A stretch of 64,000 nt of DNA, taken from NCBI GenBank assembly GCA_029204225.1, contig CM055093.1, positions 4,122,056 to 4,186,055 of the forward strand. Reading direction: 5' to 3'. The notes under the pieces are model-generated. The model searched no databases, was not told where the DNA came from, and worked only from the letters and a program-made list of their open reading frames with translations. Both the position numbers and the translations under genes were made by a program. The stretch comes from Diphasiastrum complanatum. Its lineage: Eukaryota; Streptophyta; Lycopodiopsida; Lycopodiales; Lycopodiaceae. Shown here piece by piece: positions 1 to 10,042 of the stretch. Within the stretch, counting starts at the first letter, position 1. Every line of letters begins with the position of its first letter.

Positions 1-33
1 ACCAAGAGCTCTCTCCACACAAGTTTCTCTCTG

Positions 34-91
<58 letters not shown>

Positions 92-593
92 CAAGAAGAT
101 GACAATGACAATGTTGTCCCACACCCCTCCCTATACGTAGGGGCTCAATGGGCTGGAGGTGCACCTCTTCAAGAAATGGGGCATCTCCTTATGACTTTTC
201 AAAAATTGTCTCTAAAAATAGGGCACTGGCCCAAATTCGTTCTTTTAGCACCTAACTTGACCTCAACTTGCAATTTCATAGCCAAGTTGGGTCCTATTAA
301 CGGTTTCAGTTTTTATGGGTTCACGGTCAAGTTTTTAATTTCTAGAACTGTATTACAAAAATACTTGGCACCTCCTAGTCCCGACAAACCCGGAAACTAG
401 GGGCATAGGCCGCATAAATGGAATTTTCATACAACATAAATTAGCAAATGAATAGTATTTTAATAGCAGTGCAACCGGCCATTATGGGCCATTTACGCAT
501 CGTTTTTTAATAGTTTCGCGTCAACGTAATAGCGCGCGGCCACAATTTTTCATCGAAAATAACTTGAAAAAGGGGTCTTTTTCCCCGCAAACA
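1..593 (+). mobile_element. Tat/Ogre-like LTR, 3' portion (LTR copy 1)
   Basis: The segment matches, in inverted orientation, 6133 to about 7250 and, in the same orientation, about 61840-62815. Shared landmarks are the CT tract, a block beginning GGGCATAGGCCGCATAAATG, and the terminal CCCCGCAAACA. The LTR ends in CA at 592-593 and is followed at once by a tRNA-like primer binding site, which fixes the orientation as plus and identifies this as a 5' LTR. Its own start lies outside the window. Short open frames inside it are not conserved between the copies and are not genes. Confidence 0.7.
34..88. repeat. (CT)n microsatellite in Tat-like LTR
   Basis: An almost uninterrupted CT dinucleotide run inside the first LTR. 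The other two copies of this LTR family (about 6620 and 62310) have much shorter CT/GA tracts at the same place, so the run expanded in this copy. Confidence 0.9.
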
Positions 594-1156
594 GTGGCGA
601 CCTTCATGGGTAAAGAATGGTCCCCATTCTTCGAACTCAACATCTCTGGTTACAAAAAGACCAATGGATCAGCCAATAGCATCCTAGGCTGACCCAAAAG
701 CCATACAGCAAATGTCTTCAAGATAAGCAGCAACAGATTAACCCCCTGGACCGGCCAATAGCATCCTAGGCCGACCCAAAAGGGTTCCAATCAGCATTAG
801 ATCTTCATGAAGAACAACATCTCAGGTCCTGCATACAAGGCTTGATAATACTGTAACACAATCTAATCACAATTAGTAGCTTAGTTCATTTTCAATCATC
901 CTTTAAAGTTTCAGTGCCTTATCCATTGGGCTATGGAGTCCGGTCACAAATCATAGAACAAATCATCATAGGGTTTCAAATTTTCTCATATCATATGGAG
1001 TTCAGAAGCGCCAGGTGCTAAATTTGCAAAACCAGCTCAAACGTTGGTTACCTCATGTTGTGGAATTATTGGTTGGTTATAGTCGTAAGTTATACTACTG
1101 GTAGCATTTGGGGTAGGTCTATCGTTGTTGCTTCTGCATAAATCCCAGAAGTTTTG
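594..1156 (+). other. Leader of Tat-like element with 35 bp direct repeat
   Basis: Non-coding sequence after the primer site. It contains two copies of a 35 bp segment (666-700 and 748-782, period 82) that share CCAATAGCATCCTAGG. The block GAACTCAACATCTCTGG at about 634 recurs near 53640, where a second degenerate copy of LTR end plus leader is found. No gene is supported here. Confidence 0.5.
595..612 (+). promoter_or_regulatory. Primer binding site of Tat-like element
   Basis: TGGCGACCTTCATGGG directly follows the LTR end. Ogre/Tat elements of plants typically have a site beginning TGGCGACTCC that pairs with a tRNA-Arg 3' end. The first seven bases agree and the rest is diverged. This is a family comparison from memory, not a tRNA alignment. 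Confidence 0.55.
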
Positions 1157-1828
1157 TCATGTCATTCTTGCTAAATCTGCAGCTAGGCTCCCTTTGGAAT
1201 GTCTAAAAGGAGTTAACTGTAGAAATTCGCTCACTACCCTTACTGCCTTTCTGACGGCTCGGGGTTTCAGTTCTTCCATTCTTACAATAGTAGCTTCTAG
1301 CCAACGAATTCCGTAGTGGGCATAAGGTTTCAGAGCTAGCCATACATCTGCCTCACCTCGGATAAATTCACTCTCATCAAAAACAGGTCCACAACCATAG
1401 AAGACATCGTGATCAAATGCTTCATTAGCTAGTCTGTCTGCTTCATGATTGTATACCTTTCTGATATGCTGAATATGAATTCCAACAAACAACTTCATTA
1501 GTCTTTGAATCTCCCTAATGTACACGGTCAGGACAAGATTTTTCACATCCCACACGCCAGTAACCAAGTTGCATATAAGTGCAGAATCTCCTCTAGCCGT
1601 CAAATGAGTCACTTTTTTATGAAAGGCCAGTTTCATTCCTGCTAATAGCACTTTGGCTTCTGCCATGTTACAGGTGAACCTTTTACCTAAACAGGCTCCT
1701 AGTTTGGCAATAAGGACTCCATGTTCAGATTTTAGGATCACTCCAACGGTGCCAACAAGTCGGCTACCGCCATCAAACCATAAATTCGCTTTCATTGTCG
1801 GTTTCGTGGTTGTATTTGTCATGGTCAC
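1157..1828 (-). CDS. Second RNase H (RVT_3/aRNH-like) downstream of integrase
   Basis: A 223-residue uninterrupted frame. The RNase H fold motifs and all four acidic residues are visible: LWFDGGSR (Asp), NMAEAKVLLAGM (Glu), ARGDSALI (Asp) and NHEADRLANEA (Asp). This matches the plant RVT_3 / archaeal-like RNase H found as an extra domain in Tat-type gypsy elements. In those it is usually described between RNase H and integrase; here it follows integrase. Its first in-frame ATG lies 2 bases after the integrase TGA and is in a shifted frame; the upstream GTG overlaps the stop. It may have been made by re-initiation or frameshifting, or the junction may be decay. Confidence 0.7.
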   Translation of the reverse strand: MTMTNTTTKPTMKANLWFDGGSRLVGTVGVILKSEHGVLIAKLGACLGKRFTCNMAEAKVLLAGMKLAFHKKVTHLTARGDSALICNLVTGVWDVKNLVLTVYIREIQRLMKLFVGIHIQHIRKVYNHEADRLANEAFDHDVFYGCGPVFDESEFIRGEADVWLALKPYAHYGIRWLEATIVRMEELKPRAVRKAVRVVSEFLQLTPFRHSKGSLAADLARMT

Positions 1829-1834
1829 ACATAG

Positions 1835-3307
1835 TAGGGTTTTACCTTATTGATATTGACAGGGGTCTCCATATCTCTACCATGCATGTCGCTAAGAATC
1901 ACAGTATCATTCTTAGAAAACTTCTTGAGAACATATGGACCTAACCAAATAGGCATTAATTTTCCAGGGAATAATCCTTTCTAGCATCATAAAACAGGAC
2001 CAATTGTCCTTTCCGAAACTGGTACTTCTTAGCTTTGAGATCATGGAGCTCCTTCAACCTTTTCGTTTTCCGTTCTATTTGCAACAAGGCTCTAGACCTC
2101 TTCTTAATCGGTTGTTTAATACCAATATTCGTTCACTAATAGCAGACTCATATGGCAAATCGTGTTCTTTGGAGAATCTCAGTGTCTCCAATTCGATCTC
2201 GATAGGCAATACACTCTCTACACCATAGACCAAGAAAAACGGGGTTTGGCCAGTGTTTGTTTTATAGGCTAAGTTATTAGCCCATACTGCAGCTGGAACT
2301 TTAGAATCCCAATCTCTTTTTCCATCAGAGACCGTCTTCTTAATGATTTCCACCAATTTCTTGTTTGTACTCTCCACCTGCCCATTGGCCTGTGGATTGT
2401 AAGGTGTGGTTTTATTATGCTTTATACTCCATCTTTTCGTAAGGTTCTGTATGACCTTATTTAAGAAATGGGTACCTCTGTCAGAAACTAATTCCTTCGG
2501 GGCCCCAAATCTACAAACAATATTTTCCATAAGGAACTAAGCCATTTCAACAGCATTATCCTTCGTCACAGCTTTGACTTCCGACCACTTAGTGAAGTAA
2601 TCAGTTGCTACAATGATATAGTTTTTCTGCCTAATCGAAGAGGGTTTCACAGGTCCCACATAGTCAATGCCCCACTTTTCAAAGGGAAACTGAGCAGTCA
2701 GGGTTATTAAGGGCCTTATTCTTTTATCGGGCACTCCTACCCTTTGACAAATATCACATTTTACGTAATAATCGTGGCAATCCTTAAATAGTGTGGACCA
2801 CCAGTATCCTGCTCTTAGGACCTTCTGTGTTGTGGCATCACCGGCAAAGTGACCTCCACACCCAGAGTCGTGGCATTCTTCAAGGATAAATGGGCCTTCA
2901 TTGGGCAGTACACACCTTTGGTAAACGCCTTCAATGCCCTTCCTATACAACCTACTGTCTATAACTTTGAATCTCAAAGCCTGAATTTTAAGCTTCTTTT
3001 TCTCGGCTTTTGACAGACCTTTAGGCAATTCTAAGGTGGTCAGGTAATGGGCTAAAGCTTGATACCATTGTGGTACTGCTTTGACATCCAATTTAAACAT
3101 TTCACGATTCCCATCGTCCATTGAGTCAAATGGGACTTCTCGCAATGACCCACATTCTTCAACAAATACATCAATGTGAGGTTGCGAACTCTTCAGGTCA
3201 TCTACTTTCTTCTCTTGACTTTCTATATCAAGGTCACCTTCCTCTACCAGGCTATAATCACATAGACAATCCACTAAATTTTTGGCTTTGGGCGGTTTGT
3301 TTCTCAA
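1835..3307 (-). pseudogene. Gypsy integrase
   Basis: It catalyses insertion of the cDNA. An HHCC zinc domain is visible (HDSGCGGH, then CDICQ). The catalytic triad is complete across two frames: WGIDYVG (Asp), ELVSDRGTHF (Asp) and NGQVESTNK (Glu). Its C-terminal segment runs through YGVESVLPIEIE to the SH3-like end VNINKVKPYYV and a TGA near 1833. A frameshift lies at about 2533, between the first and second Asp, and another near 2075. Confidence 0.8.
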
Positions 3308-3319
3308 CTCATAATCGAA

Positions 3320-3729
3320 TTATTCTAGAACAAGCCACTTGACAAGTCTATCTGGTGGGTGAAGTTTGTTCAACATGAGTTTAATAGCAGTGGTAGGAGC
3401 ATAAATGACTACTTTCCGATGGATAAGATAGTGTCTGAACATAGACACAGCAAAATGTACGGCTAGGCACACTCTTTCTCCATAACTGTATCTAGTTTCG
3501 GCACTCTTCAACTTGACACCAGCAAAGGCTATGGTTCCTCAATTTGGAACAAGGCACAATTTAGGGCCAAAGGTCCAGCAACAACAATAAGATGGAATTC
3601 TTTGTCCCATTTGGGCGGTCTGAGAATTGGTGCTTTCGTCAAGGCATCTTTCAGATGATCAAACACATACTGACACTCCTCAGTCCACAAGAAGGGTTTA
3701 TCCTTTGCAAGGAGCTCTACTAAAGGCAA
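3320..3729 (-). pseudogene. Gypsy RNase H (first copy), degenerate
   Basis: The RT-proximal RNase H in two frames. LWTEECQYVFDHLKDAL is the typical tether. The first catalytic motif, normally (Y/F)xDAS, reads HLIVVAGPLALNCALFQ, so the first Asp is gone. ETRYSYGERVCLAVHFAV contains the position of the catalytic Glu. Decay of this domain is notable because a second RNase H with all catalytic residues lies after integrase. Confidence 0.65.
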
Positions 3730-3800
3730 AGTGATTTTGCTATAATCTTTTAAGAGCCTCCTGTAATACCCTACACTCCCTAAAAAGGATCTGACACCTT

Positions 3801-4436
3801 TTACATTAATGCTCTGACACCCTGGACTTTAGCTGGATCGGTAGTTATCCCGTCCTTGCTTATAACATGTCCAAGGAGAATATTGTATGGAATCACAAAA
3901 AGACATTTCCTAGGATTTAGTGCTACAGACTTTTCTTTGCACACTTCAAAACATTCCTTGAGCATTCTGATATGATCTTCAATATTGTTGGTTGCTATAC
4001 AGATGTCATCCATAAACACCTTAATGTGATCAGACACCAGGTTTCCAAAGGATTCATTCATAAACCTCTGGTATGTGCCTGGGGCATTACAAAGTCCAAA
4101 CGACATGACATGATAAGCATATGTGCCGAATGTAGTCGTAAAAGTCGTATTAAGCTTATCTTCAGGAGCTATGGCTATTTGGTTGTAGCCTGTGAAACAG
4201 TCCATAAAAGTATACATCTATTTCCCAGCTAATTGATCAAACATTTGGTCGATGAAGGGTAAAGGGTAGTAGTCCTTTACAGTACTCCTATTAAGGGGTC
4301 TAAAGTCCACACAAACTCTGATTTGCCCATTCTTCTTAACTTTGGGTACAATTGCCGAACACCATTCAGTATTGGTGACAGGGAATATAAGGCCAGCATC
4401 CCTCATTTTCCGGATTTCCTCAGCTATAGGTGCCAT
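3801..4436 (-). pseudogene. pol: Gypsy reverse transcriptase
   Basis: RNA/DNA-dependent DNA polymerase of the element. From the N-terminus it shows the WCSAIVPVKK-like fingers region, VCVDFRPLN, YYPLPFIDQMFDQLAG, then after a stop at 4218 FMDCFTGYNQIAIAPEDK, SFGLCNAPGTYQRFM and the catalytic VFMDDICI. A stop codon splits it between LAGK and MYTFMD. The second half runs to the start of the thumb/connection region. Confidence 0.85.
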
Positions 4437-4460
4437 GAGATGTTGAGCTAACCTCCTTTG

Positions 4461-5662
4461 TCATTCCCTGACAGGCTTTACATCAGGTTTCAACGGGATT
4501 TGATGAACTGCTAGGGCCGGTGGTATACCTTTAAAGTCATTATAATTCCAGGCAAATACACCCTTTGCACTTACCAAGAAATTTGATATCAACTTTTTGG
4601 GCTCCTTATCTAGGTGAGCAGCGACTAACAGCACTTTATCCTCATTATGAGCGTCACACATGATCTTATCCGCATCGGCATCTCTAACACATACTAGAGG
4701 TTCACGACCCTCATACTGTTCAATTAGCAGCAACGCTGTTTCCTTGGAAGTAGACTCTTCAGAATCACTGGACACGGAATCTTCACCCTCCCAATATGTA
4801 TTAGGGATCTCCGCCCTTTTGCTCTCAGGCAAATTTGGATATGCATTCACAACCACTCTTTTCTTCCCACGGCCAAAAATCAAATGACCACTGGGAATAT
4901 CAACTAAACAGTCGGTCTTCCTAAGCCACGGTCGACCTGATAGCATAGCATATGCTTCCCTGCTGGCCTGCATACGCATAACGCAAAAGTCTACTTTGGC
5001 AACCTTCCTAGCCACACTCACAGACAACCCACTCAGTATACCTTCAGCTTTCAACCTCGAGTTGTCAGCTAGCTTCAGGGTCAAGTTCCACCATCCACTA
5101 AATTCAAATTTAATCCCTCACACAAATTAGCATTCATAACATGTATTGCAGCTCCAGCATTGACTATAACATCAGCAATTAGCTGCCCGTCAACAATAGC
5201 ATCGACTTTGGGACAACTCTTTTCTAATCCATTGCTTGATACTTAATCTACTTCAACCACAATAGGCTTATGCCCATCAAGCCATCGAATTCTTAACACC
5301 TCCCTAAGCTCTCGCTTTACTGCCGGGGATTTTTGCAGCAACTGGAGTAAGTTGATATCTACTTTGGTCTTATGCAAATGGTCCAATAACTTGAATGGTT
5401 CATAAGACTCTAATGCCGCTCTCCTTCTCCAGCTCTTTTTTTCAGACCTAATCGGGACATCCAGACGCTTCTTAGTGGTCTTCGTCGGATCATTAGTGAC
5501 GTCTTTCACAACTTGGTTCTCTATCACAGGCTCATCAGCTACAGCTGGTAATCTATCATCGGGAACATGCTTTCCTTTATTCATAGCAGCTGCTTTTTGC
5601 GCTCTAGTCATCACTAAACATCCAGGTTGCGCCTCTTCAGGTACAACGTCAATTAGGCACAT
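4461..5662 (-). pseudogene. Gypsy protease region, catalytic Asp lost
   Basis: The segment spans a basic linker (5243-5662) and a retropepsin-like region broken by frameshifts near 5090 and 5240. The sequence VIVNAGAAIHVMNA at about 5125-5165 matches the place where the family has D(S/T/P)GA, but the catalytic Asp reads Asn. Downstream AYAMLSGRPWL (about 4900-4950) corresponds to the usual LLGRPWL flap-side motif. It is adjacent to RT in the same orientation. The Asp-to-Asn change alone should abolish protease activity. Confidence 0.65.
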
Positions 5663-5665
5663 AGG

Positions 5666-6046
5666 TCATCCCTCATCAGAGTCGCCACGTTGGAGAATTT
5701 GAATTGGTTCAGTAGAGTCCTTCGAAGGTCCAGCAGCTCTATGGTTTTCTGGGCCAGGTTGATTGGCTTGTTCATTTGAAACTTTAACTTTTATGTAGCA
5801 ACAATCATCAGTATGGCCTTTCTTCCCACAGATAGTACATTTAAAGTTGGGGCAATCTCTTATTAGATGATCACCCTTACAAATTCGGCAAGATAACTCT
5901 TTTGGTCGATCAGGTCGTCTCTCACCGATCAAATTTTGTTGCCTCTTGAGGAAATTAACGTCAAGGGCTAGGGACTTTATATTTTTGGACATTACATCCA
6001 TGTAATTCTTTATCATATCGTAAGGATTTGACGAAGATGATTTATA
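5666..6046 (-). pseudogene. gag: Gypsy gag C-terminus with two zinc knuckles
   Basis: The product is the nucleocapsid part of Gag, which binds element RNA. Two consecutive knuckles are visible: CRICKGDHLIRDC, with three rather than four residues between the second Cys and His, and CTICGKKGHTDDC, which is canonical CX2CX4HX4C. The capsid domain is missing. The open frame runs on to 6097, but its first residues are antisense to a copia scrap, so the true gag sequence stops near 6046. Confidence 0.7.
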
Positions 6047-6132
6047 CATGTGGCAAGTAGTGAATGTATTGTTGATATCCTCACTAAACCACTTCAAAGA
6101 GCTGCATTTGTGAAGTTAAGATCAGCCCTAGG
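6047..6132 (+). pseudogene. Ty1/copia RNase H C-terminal scrap
   Basis: The plus strand reads HVASSECIVDILTKPLQR and continues with AAFVKLRSALGV, the conserved C-terminal end of copia pol (usual form VADIFTKPL...LRxxLGV). About 86 bp survive. It lies between the minus gypsy gag and the Tat-like LTR, so it marks two breakpoints. The rest of this element is not in the window next to it. Confidence 0.65.
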
Positions 6133-7250
6133 TGTTCGCGGAGAAAAAGATCCCTTTTTCAAGTTATTTTCGATGAAAAATCGTCGCCGCGCACTATTAC
6201 ATTGACGCGGAACTGATAAGAAACAACGCGTAAATGGCCCATAATGGCCGGTTGCACTGCTATTAAAATATTGTTCATTTGCTAATTTATGTTGTATGAA
6301 AATTCCATTTATGCGGCCTATGACCCTAGTTTCCGGGTTTGTCAGGACTATGAGGTGCCAAGTATTTTTGTAATACAGTTCTAGTAATTAAAAACTTGAC
6401 CGTGAGCCCATAAAAACTGAAACCGTTAATAGGACCCAACTTGGCTTTGAAATTGCAAGTTGAGGCCAAATTAGGTGCTAAAAAAACGAATTTGGGCCAG
6501 TGTCCTATTTTTAGAGGCAGTTTTTGAAAAGTCATAAGGAGGTGCCCCATTTCTTGAAGGGGTGCACCTCCAGCCCATTGAGCCCCTACGTATACGGAGG
6601 GGTGTGGGACAACATTGTCATCTTCTTGGAGAGAGAGAGAGAAAAAAAAAACTTGCAGAGAGAAACTTGTGTGGAGAGAGCTCTTGGTGAGAAGGTGAAG
6701 AGAGAAGGAAGGAGAAGAAGTTGTTGTGCTTGGTGCCTCCACTCTCAGCCTCTTCCACCTTGTTGTGTATTCCATTTCATTGCTATTGATTCACTAGTTT
6801 GATCTTTAGCATTGAGTTTTCACCATTTCATTTGTGGAATCAGATGCGGTGTTGTTTACTTTTCCAGTGGGGATTAGGAGATCCCTTGCTGTCCATTAAC
6901 AGATTCATTTCTCTTGGTCTTTGCTGCCTCTAACCCTGTGGTTGGAGGTGTTGAAAGTGTGGGAAACTTTGCTGATATTTCTTTTTGCAAAGATATGAAA
7001 GTGGAGATTGATGATATGTTGCTCTAAGAGTGTTTAACTTATTTACTTACAGTTCTATATGTGATAGACTGTATGTTTGAGTCTTCAAGTTCTGGAAAAT
7101 TAATTGTGATTATTCATTACTAGTGTACAGCCTAGTAGAAATCCCTGCAATTTGTGATCGGAAAAGCTTTGTGTAGACCTATCCATTATTGTTTGCTACC
7201 CTTCTGATCTATCCATTACTAATCAAAGCCCTTTTACAGTTTTAAAATCG
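6133..7250 (-). mobile_element. Tat-like LTR copy 2, inverted relative to copy 1
   Basis: Reverse complement of the family seen at 1-593 and about 61840-62815. Its CA end (TG on the plus strand at 6133) abuts the copia scrap, not a primer binding site, so it is a 3' LTR or a solo LTR. Matching to the 62 kb copy continues through the landmark GTGATAGAC at about 7060, which gives an LTR of roughly 1.1 kb. The upper boundary is approximate. Confidence 0.65.
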
Positions 7251-9060
7251 TTGAACATTGAGTTCAACAAGTCGTTGGTTTGTAGCCCATTTTTCCTATC
7301 TGCGAGTGGCCTGAAACCCTGTTCCATTATTTGCTTAAGGCCCACTTCATTCTCTGCTATGTAGAAGGCCGTCTCTATTGTCCAGTTCAACACATTCTTG
7401 AAAGAATGTCAGTTCATGGTCTGACTCCTGGTTCCAATTTTGCTTAACCTGAGAAATGTGTGTTGTAACTGTGACAACAAATTTGAGAACCCAATTGTAG
7501 CGACCATCACTCCCTTAATCTGATCCCCACTCTTCTATCAACGGCCCTTTCCATTTCTTGTTTGCGTGAAAGAAAGGCCTGTTTAGGCCAGTCTGCGGGA
7601 TCCTATCTTCCACGATCCCTGCTTGTGTGGAAAAGTCTACTAGCGACCTCTGTGTCCTGCTCCCACCTCCTTTTCTGGCAACGCTCCCTCTTTGCGAATC
7701 TGCATGTGGATCTATCAACGGATTCCTTCTGCCCTGCGACCTTCATCTGCCTGCTTGGTCTGCGCTACCTCTGTTGATCAATGCTACCTCTGTTGATCAG
7801 ACTAATTTGACCTGCTTACCCCTGCCTAACGCTCCCTATCCACCCTCTTCGCAGTCCTACCTGCGGGTTTATACATCTTTCTGCCTGTCCACGGATCTTC
7901 CTGCCTACGGTGGCCCGCTGCTTCCTCTCTTGCTTGCTCGTTGCCTGCCTATTTGCGCTCCACGATCCCGCCTACGTGCCATCAGATCCATTTGCTTGCG
8001 ACCTCTTTCTCTGCCCCTGTCCTACGACCTCTACTTTTATCTGACCTACGAGTTTGCCCACCATCCCATAGGCTACCTGGCCATCTGTTGAGGTTCGTGC
8101 CCTCATCAACTATTTATTTTTGCCCTTATCCCCACTCCTATTCCTGCTTATGGACCTTTGCCAACGGGCTAGAGAAGCTTGGCCTGTGGTCATTCCGTGC
8201 CTAAGGCCCATTTGAAGCACATAGAGGGCTCTCCATCGCTGATATTTCAACATAGTTGAGCATGAACTAAGCAGGCCTATCTAGAGGTCCTTAAGCCTAT
8301 TCCATTGTTGAGGCTCTTGTTCATTCCTGAGCCCAATCTCTCTTTGTGGGCCATCTATCTCTGTCTGTTGGTTTGCCCATAATCACAGCCCCGCGTAGAG
8401 CCATATCTATAGTAATCTGTGGCTAATTCCAAAACTCTACCTACGGCTTATTATCCCGACCAGCAGTCAATTGAGGTTTCCAAATAAGTTGCGCACAGGT
8501 CATTGGTGTATAGAAACCTAACCACCGTTGCATTTAAATCTATAAACGTTGCCAAGAGTTGTGAAGATCATTGGTCCAACAATTGTTGGGACCTTTTTAA
8601 ACCGACTTTGAAGCAAGTTTTATTGCCATACCCGTTTGGAAGTTGGAGTGATTGTATCATAAGAAGACTTCGGGCTTATAATATCACTGTGTTAATAATA
8701 ACATAACTGTCCAAATTCTCGAAATAAGCCGGTTATTGCAGGTTTGGCATTTGTCGGGTAAGTTGAACGCCTGGTATTTGCAAGGCCAAAATAGCTGCAT
8801 AAAGGGAAACACTAAACCTACATTTCATTTGTTTCCTGTCTCGCTAATTAATACTTGAAGACTTTGTTTATGAACACACATTAAAACAAAGTGTTGTTTG
8901 TGAATTATAAAATCACGCTGCTTTGATTGTACAAACTACATTTCTGTCTAAATTACGGAACATGAATTGAACTTTGTAAACACTTGCTTCAAATATTGTG
9001 AATTTCTAATAAGCAAGATATAAGCCGATTGATTCTAAGAAACCCTAGCGGCCATTGCCT
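7250..9060 (+). other. Mosaic of LTR-derived non-coding DNA
   Basis: The segments around 7270-7330 and 8740-9060 both resemble the reverse complement of the chromoviral LTR at about 61.3-61.7 kb (shared GGTAAG...AACGCCTGGT...TTTGC block and GTAGCCCATTT block). The pyrimidine-rich middle (about 7560-8100) gives long open frames rich in Leu, Pro and Ser with no recognisable domain; I do not call them genes. Confidence 0.4.
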
Positions 9061-9313
9061 GACCCATATGTCCTTGACTTACTGGGAACTGATGCTACCC
9101 CCCACCACCTTGAAAGAGTTGCAATATTCCCTAGGGAGAGTGGGCTATTATAGGAAGCTTTTGAGTAACTATTCTTCCCTCATTTCTCCATTAGTGAGAC
9201 TCTTGAAAATGAACGAACCTTTTTCTTGGACTGTAGAGAACCAAAAAGTCTTCGAACAATTGATTGGCTCGGTCTCTACGATAAATCAGTCCCAAGAATT
9301 TATGTTAGCTTGA
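9060..9313 (+). pseudogene. Gypsy RT connection-domain fragment
   Basis: The frame contains LPPTTLKELQYSLGRVGYYR, then SPLVRLLKMNEPFSWT and VFEQL, the conserved tract between gypsy RT and RNase H. Only about 75 codons survive, with nothing of the catalytic core. The sequence to its left is LTR-derived and unrelated, so the left edge is a breakpoint. Confidence 0.75.
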
Positions 9314-9394
9314 ACTGTAATCGAGATATAGACTGAATCCTTTATCACTTTCTTCGTATCGATAACTGTTTAGGGGTCATTTTATATCCCATCA

Positions 9395-9414
9395 TTGGTG
9401 CCTCTACCGGGAGG
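9395..9414 (+). promoter_or_regulatory. Putative primer binding site of split gypsy element
   Basis: TTGGTGCCTCTACCGGGAGG follows a CA dinucleotide and lies about 90 bp upstream of a gag start codon. Its layout resembles the Athila-type TGGCGCCGTTGCCGGGG site. I cannot assign the tRNA. Confidence 0.35.
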
Positions 9415-9505
9415 AGCACGAGCTCCTTTCGATTTCTGGCTCTATTGTACTTGGAGGTACAGTGAGGTGTCAACTGAATGATCAGTTCCCAAATCCTATT
9501 GTTGG

Positions 9506-9586
9506 ATGTCTGATGAAGATTCACTCAATTCATACTTAAAGTCACTGATTGAGAAACAGAAAACCCCTGGTCTTGGTGAGGGTATT
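9506..9586 (+). pseudogene. gag: Gypsy gag 5' part, split by insertion
   Basis: The frame opens with ATG at 9506 (MSDEDSLNSYLKSLIEKQK) and continues in frame across the inserted element into 15486 onward. The interruption is exactly at the GTATT duplication, which shows that this gene was the target of the element at 9587-15480. Confidence 0.65.
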
Positions 9587-10030
9587 AGTTATGGACTCGG
9601 CTCATTACATTCGCCGCGTCCATTTACATTTACTTTACTTTATGCATAAGCATGCCTTGGGCCCTTTTTTTATTCATTAGTGACACTTAGACTATATGGT
9701 TGGCCTTTGGCCTTATTATTCATTATTAGGCCATTTGGACATATTACTGGAGAGTGGGGGCCTTCTTGGAGGGTGCACTATTTTCCCTCCCAGTTGGGCC
9801 CTAGCCACCGGAAGCTTCCTTTTAGGGCTTTCTCTTGGCTATAAGTAGGGAAACTGTGTCATTTGTTATTCAGCTGATGATATTGATCTCTCTCTTTAGC
9901 CTCCTTAATCTCTCTCTTTCCTGCTTTCTAGGATTAAGTCTTGCTTATGTGCTGCTTTCATAGCTTAAGTCTTGCTTATGTGATGCTTTCATAGCTTAGC
10001 TCTAGATCAGTTGTGGCTCTATTCGTAACT
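9587..10030 (+). repeat. 5' LTR of 9.6-15.5 kb element
   Basis: Starts AGTTATGG and ends GTAACT. A TATA-like box, GGCTATAAGTAGGG, is at about 9836-9849. Near the 3' end a segment TGCTTTCATAGCTTA is duplicated about 33 bp apart. It is followed directly by the tRNA-Met primer site. Confidence 0.9.
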
Positions 10031-10042
10031 TGGTATCAGAGC
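10031..10042 (+). promoter_or_regulatory. tRNA-iMet primer binding site
   Basis: TGGTATCAGAGC, the exact complement of the plant initiator tRNA-Met 3' end, with no spacer after the LTR. Confidence 0.9.

Larger units (their letters stand above)
1157..6046 (-). mobile_element. Degenerate Ty3/gypsy (OTA-type) element, internal region
   Basis: A minus-strand gag-pol region read in order: gag zinc knuckles, protease, RT, RNase H, integrase, then a second RNase H. The RT carries an FMDD-type active site and reads more like Athila/Tat elements than chromoviruses. Several frameshifts and stops break the polyprotein. No matching LTR pair in minus orientation flanks it: a plus-oriented LTR lies to its left, and a copia scrap plus an unrelated LTR junction lie to its right. 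I infer an internal fragment caught in rearrangements. Confidence 0.8.

Noticed and set aside
1-6690. A single terminal-inverted-repeat DNA transposon spanning 1-6690
   Set aside because: The inverted arms are LTRs (primer site after copy 1, a third copy at 62 kb ending in CA) and the interior is gypsy pol without transposase.
7515-8204. Overlapping Leu/Pro/Ser-rich open frames on the plus strand
   Set aside because: Pyrimidine-rich LTR-derived sequence; no domain, no conserved start, and several frames open at once, as expected from composition.
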